Positions 54,528 through 64,000 of a DNA stretch of 64,000 nt are shown here, piece by piece. The first letter of the stretch is position 1. Every line of letters begins with the position of its first letter. Source of the DNA: Paraescarpia echinospica (lineage: Eukaryota; Annelida; Polychaeta; Sabellida; Siboglinidae); the NCBI GenBank assembly GCA_020002185.1, contig CM034543.1:8080818-8144817 (forward strand). Direction: 5' to 3'. Under the pieces are notes generated by a model. The model made no database searches. It was not told where the DNA came from and saw only the letters and a list, made by a program, of their open reading frames with translations. The position numbers were made by a program, and so were the translations under genes.

Positions 54528-55290
54528 GTAAGTTTGTCTTCATTATCGTTCTTGATAGTTTCAAATAGTTGACGACACATCATTATACTTACTTACTTAA
54601 GTTCTTACTTAGTTACTCATTTTCGCTATTCACAACACTTCTCCCAAAACTCTCTTTGTTGTTGAATTTCGCATATCTTCGAAGGTTTCACGAGTCTTAA
54701 TGTCGTCGTCTATGAATCTCCTCCAACTGTTTCGGGGTCCAACTGGTTTTCTTTTTCCTTGCTGTCTCTTAACAGTTGATGTTTCCTTTCGGAGGGCGTG
54801 TCCTATCTATGTCTACTTTCTTTTGTGGATATCTTCCTTGATGCTGTTTTGGATTGCCCTCCTCGTGTTATCTTGCAATTTACCTGTTGGTGAAAGTTTG
54901 GACGTTTCTCGTTGTTGCTTTGGTTACACTCCATTTCTCATACACATAGAGCAATATGCATTTTTTGGTGTTGAACGTCATAACTGTATTTCTTATTGAA
55001 AAGGATTGTATATTCCGCGCTGCCTTGTGGCACATGCGTGCCTACCCATCCCTTCCTGCATTTAACATCATCCTCCGTTCTGCAATGTCTAGGTAGTCCA
55101 ACTATGTGATTTTTGTTTGGATGTAATTTTGACCCTGTACATAAAAGAAATGTAACATTGGCTGTATCCTTGAAAGAGAACACGTCGAATGAAATGCAAA
55201 TAGAATATGTCTAATTGTGGTAGACTTTCTCTAAAGTGATATATAATTTTGTTTCATACATGTATAAAAATGTTTCTACGCACAAACGCA
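54528..55290. other. Intergenic or intronic sequence, nothing recognised
   Basis: Frames of 80-100 codons on both strands show no family resemblance. Confidence 0.5.
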
Positions 55291-55293
55291 CAG

Positions 55294-55358
55294 TGTATGT
55301 ATGTATGTATGTATGTATGTATGTATGTATGTATGCATGCATGTATGTATGTATATGT
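55294..55358 (+). repeat. (GTAT)n microsatellite
   Basis: gtatgtatgtat with two gcatgc interruptions. Confidence 0.95.
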
Positions 55359-55374
55359 ACAGGCCTTGTCATTA

Positions 55375-55460
55375 AGGTTTTGTGTCCACTGGCCTAGGGG
55401 CCAGTAGATTTGAAAAGTTACTGGCCAGCCCAGAAAATTTACTGGCCCGGATTTTGTAAA
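55375..55460 (+). repeat. Short actggcc-rich repeat
   Basis: ccactggcctaggggccagt is followed by two diverged copies of aaagttactggccagcccag / aaatttactggcccgg. Too short to classify. Confidence 0.4.
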
Positions 55461-58036
55461 AAAAAATATGTTGGTACCGAAGTGCCTGTTGGTCGCTTCA
55501 CAAGTAGTCCACAAAGTCTAAGGTTCGCTTGGAGCGACGTCATGCTAACTTTTCCGAAGTTCTTATTTGTGCACATCATTTACAAAATTAAGATAGCGAC
55601 TATAAGAAGTGATAACGCAAAGTTAAATGAAGATTTTTAATCGTGGTATCTCTCTGCAGTCTAGCTGCTATTATTGCAAAATATGTGAGATCACCGACCT
55701 GTATTTTCAGCTCAGGGCATGATACTTTAGCTGGCAGTCCTCAGCACATCAAAAGCATTTCTTGGTTTTGGCTGTGCTTGAGGCTCAATTCTAAGGCCGG
55801 TATTGCCAGGATCAGGTACATTACATCATGATAAATGTGCACCTGAACGCCGATACCATGTGTATCACGTTATCATTATGACTGGCGATGACCAATGCTT
55901 ATGTAAACAACGCGTCGCCGTCGCTGTGCGACAATGTGAACGCTGTCCAGAGTCCTTGCTATCGTTCCGCCCATGGCACACACGACTGGTATATTTGACT
56001 AATGACTCCGTAATATTAACATTTGAAATGGATTTTTTTCTTGTACAGAACTGTTACGTTTGCTTGTTTCATTATTCATATCCTTACAATAAACAATGGT
56101 TTGTCATGCAGTACCGGTTTACATTTCACTCGACCGTGCTGTCAGACCAACTCGACACATCATTAACATAATCTACAGTACACAAAATAACCGTTCGTCT
56201 ACACTGGGTCTCCGACTCCATACCGTACATTACGCTACAAAAAACAACTCTTTGGAATATGCTCCCTCTTATTTTTACCGTTAGATCAGTTGAATACAAT
56301 GCCGCCGTTATTTAAACTCTGTTTATCCACCAACGTATTTGCCTTATTATTTGTCAATCAGTTAACATATGGAAGAACATATGATATGGAAACTATAGAT
56401 AAACGTGTGAAGATAAAGAATCAAACTTAATCATTGTCAAATTATGTAGCACAATACGGAAAGGACGTAAACATATTTGTGGCACACGTATGAACATTGG
56501 GCTAGAATATATCCTTGTAGATAAACACCCACCCATTTAACACAAACTAGTATGTCTTTCATCTATGCAAAACTGTCCATCATCATTTTTATTATCAGTG
56601 GTGATAAAGGCGTATCTGCGTTTGTAGTATTAAACAGTCAACATGCGCCTCAAGCAAAACAGGTTCTTTGAAAACCGGTTTTATCGCCTCTTGCGAATCA
56701 TAACGACACACCTACATGACCGCACTACCGTCAGAACAACATCCATGATAATAGTATTATACTGCCGTTTCGTGGAAGCCAAGACTGCATGGCACAATCC
56801 ACTTTAATAACACAAAACTAATGGGTTTGTATTATTAAAGCAGATCGTGCACAATCCGCATTAAAGGAGAATTTTAATATCTTTGTGATGTACGCAATTA
56901 TTAGTTAATCGTGTTAGTATGGTTATTTCATGTAATTTTAAGCCTTTATTTCATTAGAATTATGTTTTATTAATCACTAATGACCCTGACAATATAAAAA
57001 AGAAAAGGAGTTTCTACTTTGGGCCCACCTTCACGATCTGTATACTGTATATGGCATGCTCTTGAATATTCTGGACTGTCCGTCAGACATGTGTGTATAT
57101 GGATTAGCCACCGCCATGCGAATGAGTCGTGACCAATAAAATTATCAAAATGAAACGTGGACCAACTGCTGATTATGTCACATATTCAGCAAAGAAAATA
57201 AGGAAAATATATGGAATAAACGGAGAATGAACATAGCGACAGTTCATGACAGACGGATTGATTTAAAAGAAAAAACACCGCCTCTCCATGCACGAAGCCG
57301 CCGATGTCGACGCCGATGTCATATGGAATTATTTACATTGTTTTTATTGGAATATAAAAACTGTGGTACTATCATGTTCCTTTTTCACTAGGTACATCTG
57401 GTTATACATTTTGAAGTGAAGTTTTAATGAAACGTTTAAATAACAGAAACTTACTGAAGCCGAGAAACATTCAATAATGAAACCATTTTATTTGCACCAT
57501 AAATCCAGCTGCTATTTCCATAAGCAGTATAAATACATTATACATCACTGAAGTAATTTACGATATTCAAATAGGATAGGTGGTTATGTACTTTCCTATC
57601 TACATAAGGTTTAATTTTATTTTGAAAAATGTAGATCTAGAAAGAGCATAACGTTATTGTCGATAAATATTAAAATATATTGCATCAGTAAAAACATGTT
57701 TTATTTTGTACTGGAAGTCATTTAGAGTAAAATATATTGAATTTGTTTCTGCCGAACTCCCGTTTCGATAACAAATAAAATGGCCATTGTATGATGGAAA
57801 TAAAGTTATAAAAGAACAAAACTTTAAAAGTAACGCATATTTTAAAACACTGTTTTCAGTCATCATTGGTATATTTAGCTCAAGAATTTTTTTGAAGAAT
57901 ATGCTGTAGAACACAATCCAAACATGATGAGCATAAGAAAGCATAACTTTTATTATGTACTCCTACTTTGCAATATAATGAAGATGTGCATTTGGATGCA
58001 CAAATCGATCGATTGCACAAATCCATTTGAAACCTA
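55460..58036. other. Intergenic sequence, nothing recognised
   Basis: About 2.6 kb without a supported gene. A short hairpin (ctttaataacacaaaac ... gtttgtattattaaag) lies near 56800-56840. Confidence 0.5.
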
Positions 58037-59084
58037 ATGATGTACATGCTATGGCAAATCCTGAAGCTATACGGCATACCAAGCAAATATAAAGACATTT
58101 TAAATTCGCTATACCGAAACACCAACTGCTGCATCAAGACCAACGATGGCTACATACATGTTCGATATAGAAACAGGTGTACGTCAAGGTTACAATCTAT
58201 CCCAGTTCCTCTTTGTTGTTGTTATCGACTTCATCATGAGGAAAACGATGAAAGATCCGAACTTTGGTGTTAAATGGATAAATGATAGGTTGACAGACCT
58301 TGACTTTGCCGATGATATTGCACGGCTCAGCCACACGCCGGAGATCCTACAAGAGATTACCAACAATTTAAACGAAAATGGAGAGATGGTCGGATTACGA
58401 ATCAGCTATGGGAAGACAAAAACATTGTCAGTTGGTGATGGATCTGACCCCCACATTGTGATCTGTCAGCAAGAGTTGCAATGCGTCGAGAACTTCCCTT
58501 ACCTCGGAAGCTACATGTCTAGGAAAGGCGACGCGGAAGCAAATGTACGAGCGAGGATCGGCAAGGCATCAGCAGTGTTCCAAAGACTACGTCCAATATG
58601 GTCCAGTAACACCATCAGAAAGGACATAAAACTAGTCTTTACATGTCAATCGTAATACCAACAGCGATATATGCCTGTGAAACGTGGAAGAATACGGCGA
58701 GGGTATAAAAAACTAGACATATTTCACAGACGATGTTTCCGGTTCATATTGGGCATATCGTGGAGAGAGCACATCACCAATGAAGAAGTGATGAGGAGGG
58801 CAGGTCTGGATAGCCTGCGTTACATAGTTAAGTCTCGACGACGAAGACTAGCGGGACATATCCTACGCCTACCAAGAGAGAGAACAGCACATATACCAAT
58901 AGAATGGGTGCCTGAGGGAGGAAACAGAAGAAGAGGAAGGCCGACTAAGACCTGGCGCAAGACATTTAAAGAAGATCTGGCAGAAATGGAAATCACCTGG
59001 AATGAGGCCAACGAAATTGCGAAAGACCGTAGTAAATGGAGAAAGTTCGTCGCCCGATGTCCCAAAAGGAACAGGAGGAACTAA
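58037..59084 (+). pseudogene. RTE-like LINE ORF2, C-terminal half, frameshifted
   Basis: Non-LTR reverse transcriptase remnant. Frame 1: WQILKLYGIPSKYKDILNSL. After a shift near 58165: ETGVRQGYNLSQFLF, LTDLDFADDIARLSH (catalytic box), FPYLGSYMSRKGDAEANVRA and RIGKASAVFQRLRPIWSS. After shifts near 58640-58700: FHRRCFRFILGISWREHITN, RRRLAGHILRLPRER, RRGRPTKTWRKTFKEDLAEM and DRSKWRKFVA. The ending with GRP-W and DR-W is usual for RTE-type ORF2. At least two frameshifts. 5' truncated. Confidence 0.85.
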
Positions 59085-59635
59085 GTCTTAGTAAGTAATA
59101 TGTACATATTCCCAGCAGAAGCCACACGGAACTAATGTGGCAGAACAAAGTCAGACATCTTCACTGCTGTGTCAGTTAACATATTGTCCTATTAATAGCA
59201 CTGCTATGTATTTTGATACACATAGCTATCAGATGCACACATCCATTTTGAAACACATGTCGCATAGAACAGAATTGGGCAGAACAAAGTCAGCCACCAT
59301 CTTATGTCAGGTGACCCATTGTCCAATTAATGGCACTGATGAGTAGAGCTCTTCAATTTCCATCAGCTCAGCTATTTCCAATGTTCCTTCAAATAAACAA
59401 AGTTGAATTTAGGAAACTGAACCTAAATATGAGTTAACTAAATCAACACTGTGCATATTAATTCAGTTTAGATATTGGATTATGGGACTTATCACCAAGT
59501 GTACAGTTGACTAAATGGAAAAGAAATACAAGAGAACCTTGTTATGTTGATTCAGTCTGACTAAAATCCCAATACATTACTTTGGCCAACTTTTAATTTG
59601 CTTCTACATAATTACCTGTATGCATTGGTAATATA
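59085..59635. other. Non-coding sequence with a 60-bp direct repeat
   Basis: gcagaacaaagtcag, then attgtcc-attaat-gcact, recurs at 59140-59205 and 59272-59335. No gene. Confidence 0.55.
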
Positions 59636-59815
59636 CAGTGCACTCCAGATAACTCGAACTCACATAAGTGAATTTTCGCTAAGTTAAGTCAATATTTTCC
59701 TCGGTCCAGGGCACAGGTCCCAATATAATTTCTGATAACTTTCTAGTTATCAGAAATTCCAGTTATCAGTATTTTCATGGGTCCCCGGAAGTTCGAACTT
59801 ATTGTAAGCGCACTG
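59636..59815. mobile_element. 180-bp pogo/Tigger-type MITE
   Basis: TA at 59634-59635 and 59816-59817 flanks CAGTGCACTCCAGATAACTC at the left; the reversed right end is CAGTGCGCTTACAATAAGTT. Both continue toward cgaact. A central palindrome (aatttctgataactttctagttatcagaaatt) forms an inner hairpin. No coding sequence. Confidence 0.85.
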
Positions 59816-60144
59816 TATATTTTCCTTTATTCTTGCTCGAATAATTAATGTGGTATATAATTATACATATGGGCCATTCTCGTGAAAAGTGCACAGTAAC
59901 GGTAAAGCAACATGTCAAAAATATATGTTTAATTTGTTTTTAGCGAGTACTATTATTATCAAATGTGCTATTCACATGAAGCAGCGCAACTTGATCTGAT
60001 CTATTTTTTTTCTAATATAGTCATGGATAAAAACTTATGTATACTAGAGTGCACATCTGCTGGTTTCCAAAATTCGGGCATCGCAAAATTCCGTGGCAAC
60101 ATGTTATTGTTTACATTTTAACAAACCTAAAACGTTTACATCAT
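59816..60144. other. Non-coding sequence, nothing recognised
   Basis: AT-rich spacer between the MITE and the CR1-like LINE. Confidence 0.55.
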
Positions 60145-60148
60145 TTAA

Positions 60149-60175
60149 CAAGATTTAACAAGATTTAACAAGATT
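60149..60175 (-). repeat. Terminal 10-bp tandem repeat of the LINE
   Basis: aagatttaac repeated three times. CR1/L2 elements end in short tandem repeats rather than poly(A). Confidence 0.7.
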
Positions 60176-60204
60176 GCCACCCAGAGAATTAACTCTAGGT
60201 GGCA
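60176..60204 (-). other. 3' stem-loop of the CR1-like LINE
   Basis: gccacccagag pairs with ctctaggtggc around an aattaa loop, with one C/A mismatch. A hairpin just inside the 3' end is the usual recognition structure for the element's own reverse transcriptase in CR1/L2-type LINEs. Confidence 0.6.
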
Positions 60205-60409
60205 GGTGGACAAGGAAGCCCTTTGGCTTATCGAGAGTCCGACCCTTTTATCTATGTGTATCCCGCCCGTCTGAGGTATGTGTCGATTTTATTTTTAAAC
60301 ATATTCACGCTACTAGCACCCACACAATCAGCAGATAATCTGTTCCATTCATTTACAGTCCTTTGTGAAAATGAAAACTTTCTTATATCTAATCTACTCT
60401 GCTCCTTTG

Positions 60410-61819
60410 CTAATGTAACTTCATGTCCTCTAGTCCTTCTATCTTTCTTAACTGAAAAAAAATATTTCTATCAATATTTTCATAACCATTCAATATTTTA
60501 AACACTTCTATCTGATCTCCTCTCATTCTCCTGGTCACTAGTGTTGTTAAACCGCATTTGATTAGGCGTATTTCGTAACTAAGATCCCTCAGTTTTGGTA
60601 TCATTTTAGTTGCTCTCCTCTGAACTCTTTCTAGCATATCTATGTCCTTCCTGCGATATGGCCTCCACGCTTGAATACAATATTCTAAATGAGGCCTAAC
60701 TATTGTTTTGTACAGCGGTATTATTAGCTCTTTTTCCTTATACGTTATGTTTCGCCTAATTAATCCAATAATTTGATTTTCCTTTGAAGCTGCAATTCCG
60801 CACAGCTCTGAAACCTTCATATCAGCACTAATGGTTAACCCTAAGTCCTTTTCTTTTACAGTAGTACTTAGTACAGTACCCCCCATTGTATATTCTACCT
60901 CTTCGTTCCCATGTCCTGTGTGGAGGCATTTACATTTCCCAAAATTAAACAGCATTTGCCACTTTTGAGACCATTTGATCAACCTGTCAAGATCATCTTG
61001 TCAATGTTGTCTATCTCCATCACGTTTAGTCCTTCTAAACAATTTTGTATCATCCGCAAATTTCAACACCTTGCTTGTTATTTCATCATCCAAATCGTTG
61101 ATATATATTAAGAATAATATAGGTCCTAATATTGATCCTGTGGTACCCCACTCAATACCGATTTCCAGTTGGAAGCCTCCCCATCAACAACTACACGTTG
61201 GCTTCTGTCAATCAGCCATTGTTCTATCCAGTTTATTATACCATTTCCTACGTAATGGGCCTTTAGTTTAAGCAGTAATCTTTGATGTGGTACTTAGTCG
61301 AAAGGTTTTTGAAAAACTAAGTAGACGATATCTACCCACTTCTTCCAAAAAACATAACATATTTGTTAAGCATGACCTCGCTTTAAAAAAAACATGTTGA
61401 GATGGGTTTATCAAGTTTTGTTTAACAAGAAAATCCACCATGTGATCTTTAATTAGTCTTTCTAATAATTTGCAAATCACTGATGTTAAACTCACTGGTC
61501 TATAGTTATCTGACTTGTTTCTCGAACCTTTTTTAAATAACGGTATAACGTTTGCCTCTTTCCATTCTAAAGGAACCACTCCCTCTTCTAATGACAAATT
61601 GAAAACTGTTGCAAGCGGTACGCTAATTTGTCCTACAATTTCCAATAGTAGTTTGGGCGGAATCCCATCCACTCCAGGTGATTTATTATCCTTCATAGCC
61701 CTTATTTTCTTAGCTACCATTTCCGGGGTTACAATTAATTGTCCTAAATATTCTGAATCTGCCCCCTTGAACTTAGCCTCTGGTACTGGCAGTGAACTAA
61801 TATCTTCTCTGGTAAACAC
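60410..61819 (-). pseudogene. CR1-like reverse transcriptase domain
   Basis: Fingers: KDNKSPGVDGIPPKLLLE, KEANVIPLFKKGS, DNYRPVSLTS. Palm in a second frame with a stop (KPFD*VPH), then WLIDRSQRVVVDG, SILGPILFLIYINDLDDEI and VLKFADDTKLF (catalytic FADD near 61045). Thumb and tail: KEKDLGLTISADMKVS, QIIGLIRRNITYKEKELI, LYKTIVRPHLEYCIQAWRPY, LERVQRRATKMIPKL, GDQIEVFKILNG. These strings are characteristic of the CR1 group. Broken by one stop and about two frameshifts. Confidence 0.9.
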
Positions 61820-62095
61820 TTAACTAAAGTACTCATTCAGGTCTTCTGCCATTAAGAATCCCTCTGATATTATATTGCCAGCACTATCTTCTAGAGGACC
61901 GACCTGATCTTGAACTTTCTGTTTGCTTCGAACATAAGCATAAAAACTCTTGCTGTCATGTTTTATATTACTAGCTAATTGTTGTTCATAGCTTCTCTTT
62001 GAATTTCTAATTTCACCTGTAGCTTGGATAAGAGCTTCTTTATAACTGTTGTAGTCTTCATCATTTCCAGTACATCTATATGACTTCCACAACAT
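61820..62095 (-). pseudogene. CR1-like ORF2 linker between endonuclease and RT
   Basis: Continuous frame with YNSYKEALIQATGEIRNSKR, SYEQQLASNIKHDSKSFYAY, VRSKQKVQD and a final EDLNEYFS, the usual spacer (SKxFYxYVRSK ... LNxYF-SVF) before the RT. Confidence 0.85.
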
Positions 62096-62104
62096 TTGTT
62101 TATA

Positions 62105-63138
62105 CTAAATTTTTCTAATGGCTTCTTTCGATATGTGTTTCTTTTTGGACCGTTTCCCATGTTTTTTGAAGGGTACAAATTTATCGACTATGCACTTAAT
62201 TTCACTCTTTAATATATTCCAGCATTCTGTTGCTGTCTTATTTTTCAGTGTGTTATTCCAGTCTATCTTTGCTAAATATTTCCTCATGTCCCTATACCTT
62301 CCTTTGTGGAAATTTCTCCTATACTGCTTTTTACTATTCCTTTCTGATTTTACTTTGATGGTAAAATGTATCTGGTTGTGATCGCTACTCCCCAGTGGCT
62401 CACGTATCTTGACATTGTCAACTAATTCATTCTGTGAGGACAAAACTATGTCTAACATATTCTCACCCCTGGTTGGTTCTAGCACATGTTGAGAAAGGAA
62501 AGTATCTTGAACTAAAACTAAAAACATGTGGTCCTCACTCCCCATACTCTGAAGAGATTTTCATTGTATATGCCCGTGGAATAAAAATCCCCCATAATAA
62601 TACAGTCCCGTTTGCTTACTTCCCTTATAGCGTTTTGTATTTTTTCATTCTCTTCTATGCTTATGTTTGGACTTCGATAAACTAACCCAACTGTTAACGT
62701 TGAGTTTCCTGTAACTATGTTACACCAAACAGCTTCTTTGCAATCTGCTTCTCTTTCTAATTTTATTTCATAAGCCTGGATAGATTCTTTAATATATAAA
62801 ATAACTCCACCTCCCTTTCTTCCTATTCTATCTTTTCTAAACATTACATATCCTGTCAGTCCCAATTCGGCATCTGATATATCGGTGGTGGTCCAGGATT
62901 CGGTTATACCTATTATATGAGGGTCAATATCGTCTACCATAATGCTTACTTCATTTCTTTTGTTTACTATACTCCTTGCATTTAAACAAACACATTTATA
63001 TCCAGCTTCAGAAGAGTTTTCCAGACTGTTATTTGCTGATTTATTTGTGCTGTCTTTATCTATGCCTCCATATTCAGGCTTTTCTGATGGAGGCCAACTC
63101 TCATGTACATATCTTCCCTCCCAACAAAGTATCCCCAT
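62105..63138 (-). pseudogene. CR1-like APE-type endonuclease domain
   Basis: Two frames. First: CVCLNARSIVNKRNEVSIMV, IIGITESWT, GYVMFRKDRIGRKGGGVILY, GLVYRSPN, IIMGDFYSTG (the usual GDFN is GDFY here). Second: LDIVLSSQNELVDNVKIREP, LGSSDHNQIHFTI. The N, E, D and SDH catalytic positions of APE endonucleases are seen in order, split by a frameshift near 62530. Confidence 0.88.
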
Positions 63139-63650
63139 ACATCTTTGAATCCCACTCCCTCTTCTTCACACATCTGCTCAATTAGTGCATTGATCGCCAT
63201 CCTCTTGCAATTTCTATACATTGCCCCCCTTCCTCCCATTACTGGCAAAATTCCAGACAAAATAACCTGTTCAACTCTTGTCTTCTTTAGGTTCCTCACT
63301 AACTGTCTATACTTCTGTACTATCGCAGTTGTTCCCTCCCTGTCTGCATTATTTGTTCCTACATGTACCAGTATAGACCCCCCCTTGCCATGTCCCATTA
63401 CCTTCTCTACCCTGTCAGTCACATGTTCAATCCTAGCCCCTGGTAGACAAACAACGACGTATTTCCCCTCGCTCAGTGTCTTGTCCGTCTTTCTCATAAT
63501 GGAGTCGCCCATAAACACCCTCTCTTTCCTCATTGCCCCCTCAATCACTGCCTTAGAATAGCTCCTTCTTCGGTATGCATCTGTCTGGTTGTTGTCTTTC
63601 CCCCTGTCGTGTTCTCTCCTGTCACATTCTCTTCCGACCCATTCTTTCAT
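63060..63650 (-). pseudogene. CR1-like ORF1 with SGNH/GDSL esterase domain
   Basis: Frame with RVFMGDSIMRKTDKTLSEGK (block I, catalytic serine in GDS), CLPGARIEHVTDRV, ILVHVGTNNADREG (block III GTNN) and the end MYMRVGLHQKSLN. CR1 ORF1 proteins carry such an esterase. The final catalytic Asp-x-x-His is altered: RVGLH where RDGLH is expected. It overlaps the endonuclease frame, as ORF1/ORF2 may in this group. Confidence 0.85.
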
Positions 63651-63985
63651 GTCGTTTTTTCTCTTGTCACCTTTCCTCCTGTCAGCGTCCCTTTTATCGA
63701 CTTCTCTTCCATCACATTTGCTCTCACTTCCTTTCGTCCCTTCATCTTTCGTCCCATTTCATTTTCTTCTCTCCTCTCCCGTCCCATCTTCCCTCCCTCC
63801 TTCTCTACAGTCACTTTCTTCCCTGGCACCTTCACGCTTGTCACGTTTTCTGTTGTCGATTTTCCAATTTCTTCCCCTCCAATCACCTTCCCTCCTCTCA
63901 ATCTCCTTTCCTCAGTTTTCTTTTCACTGCTATTCTCCTTCTGTCTTGCACTATTCTCTCCTCTCTCCCTGTCGTCTCTCTCCAT
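63647..63985 (-). pseudogene. CR1-like ORF1 charged N-terminal region
   Basis: 112-codon frame very rich in E, K and R (ERRLRGGKVIGGEEIGKST, REENEMGRKMKGRKEVR). It precedes the esterase frame and is separated from it by a frameshift near 63650. Low-complexity charged N-termini are usual for LINE ORF1. Confidence 0.55.
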
Positions 63986-64000
63986 TCGACCTGCCTCCTT

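Larger units (their letters stand above)
60145..64000 (-). mobile_element. CR1-like LINE, nearly complete but broken (continues past window end)
   Basis: Read on the minus strand: ORF1 (charged region then esterase domain) 63985-63060, ORF2 endonuclease 63138-62105, linker 62095-61820, reverse transcriptase 61819-60410, 3' UTR to about 60145. The 3' end carries a stem-loop (60176-60204) and three tandem copies of a 10-bp unit (aagatttaac on the plus strand), in the manner of CR1 termini with short tandem repeats. Stops and frameshifts in every domain make it inactive. Confidence 0.88.

Overview
The window is animal nuclear DNA: intron-rich, AT-leaning, and full of transposons and satellites. 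One gene is clear. The first 16.5 kb hold the last 13 coding exons, plus strand, of the kinesin-II motor subunit KIF3A, from the P-loop exon to the stop codon. Codon phase is kept across all 12 splice junctions (604 whole codons plus one split glycine codon). The first exons lie upstream of the window. A kinesin-II gene implies a ciliated animal. The mix of CR1, L2 and RTE-like LINEs, tRNA-derived SINEs, pogo, PIF/Harbinger and piggyBac-type elements and many minisatellites suggests a marine invertebrate such as a mollusc, but this is inference.

The KIF3A introns hold a TA-flanked pogo/Tigger-like element (2513-3357), a TTA-flanked Harbinger-like MITE (5763-6000), a minus-strand L2-type LINE (6283-7600), SINEs (7722-7951, 16081-16419), a TTAA-flanked piggyBac-like element (14214-14858) and several minisatellites. 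The intron at 12621-13922 is made largely of tandem copies of its own splice junctions: 37-bp units repeat the donor end of the upstream exon and 74-bp units repeat the acceptor end of the downstream exon. Another intron carries 13 evenly spaced CACGTG E-boxes.

From 16.5 to 40 kb I see no convincing gene. The region holds TIR elements (17157-17591, 20275-20828, 22615-23215), a 1.15-kb inverted repeat with a tRNA-like core (23406-24560), a dispersed unit in three copies, long microsatellites including a (TG)n(TCTG)n(CCTG)n composite, a 38-bp satellite (about 28 copies), a 1-kb assembly gap (33001-34000) and a 35-bp satellite (about 28 copies).

The most unusual object is a palindromic element of about 11 kb at 40221-51178, set inside a TA microsatellite. 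Its arms mirror each other in order: TATAAAA-rich ends, a terminal gene copy pointing outward, spacer units with GCGCATGCGC palindromes, an inner gene copy pointing inward, then 47-bp, 37-bp and 101-bp satellites around a unique 0.47-kb centre. It carries at least five copies of a small proline-rich and acidic coding module that I do not recognise. In both terminal copies the stop codon sits inside an AATAAA signal.

From 51 to 64 kb there are decayed non-LTR retrotransposons (51860-52420, 52830-53400, 58037-59084), one weak candidate first exon for a secreted protein (54473), a 180-bp pogo-type MITE (59636-59815) and a largely complete but broken CR1-like LINE on the minus strand (60145-64000), with an ORF1 esterase domain, APE endonuclease and reverse transcriptase.
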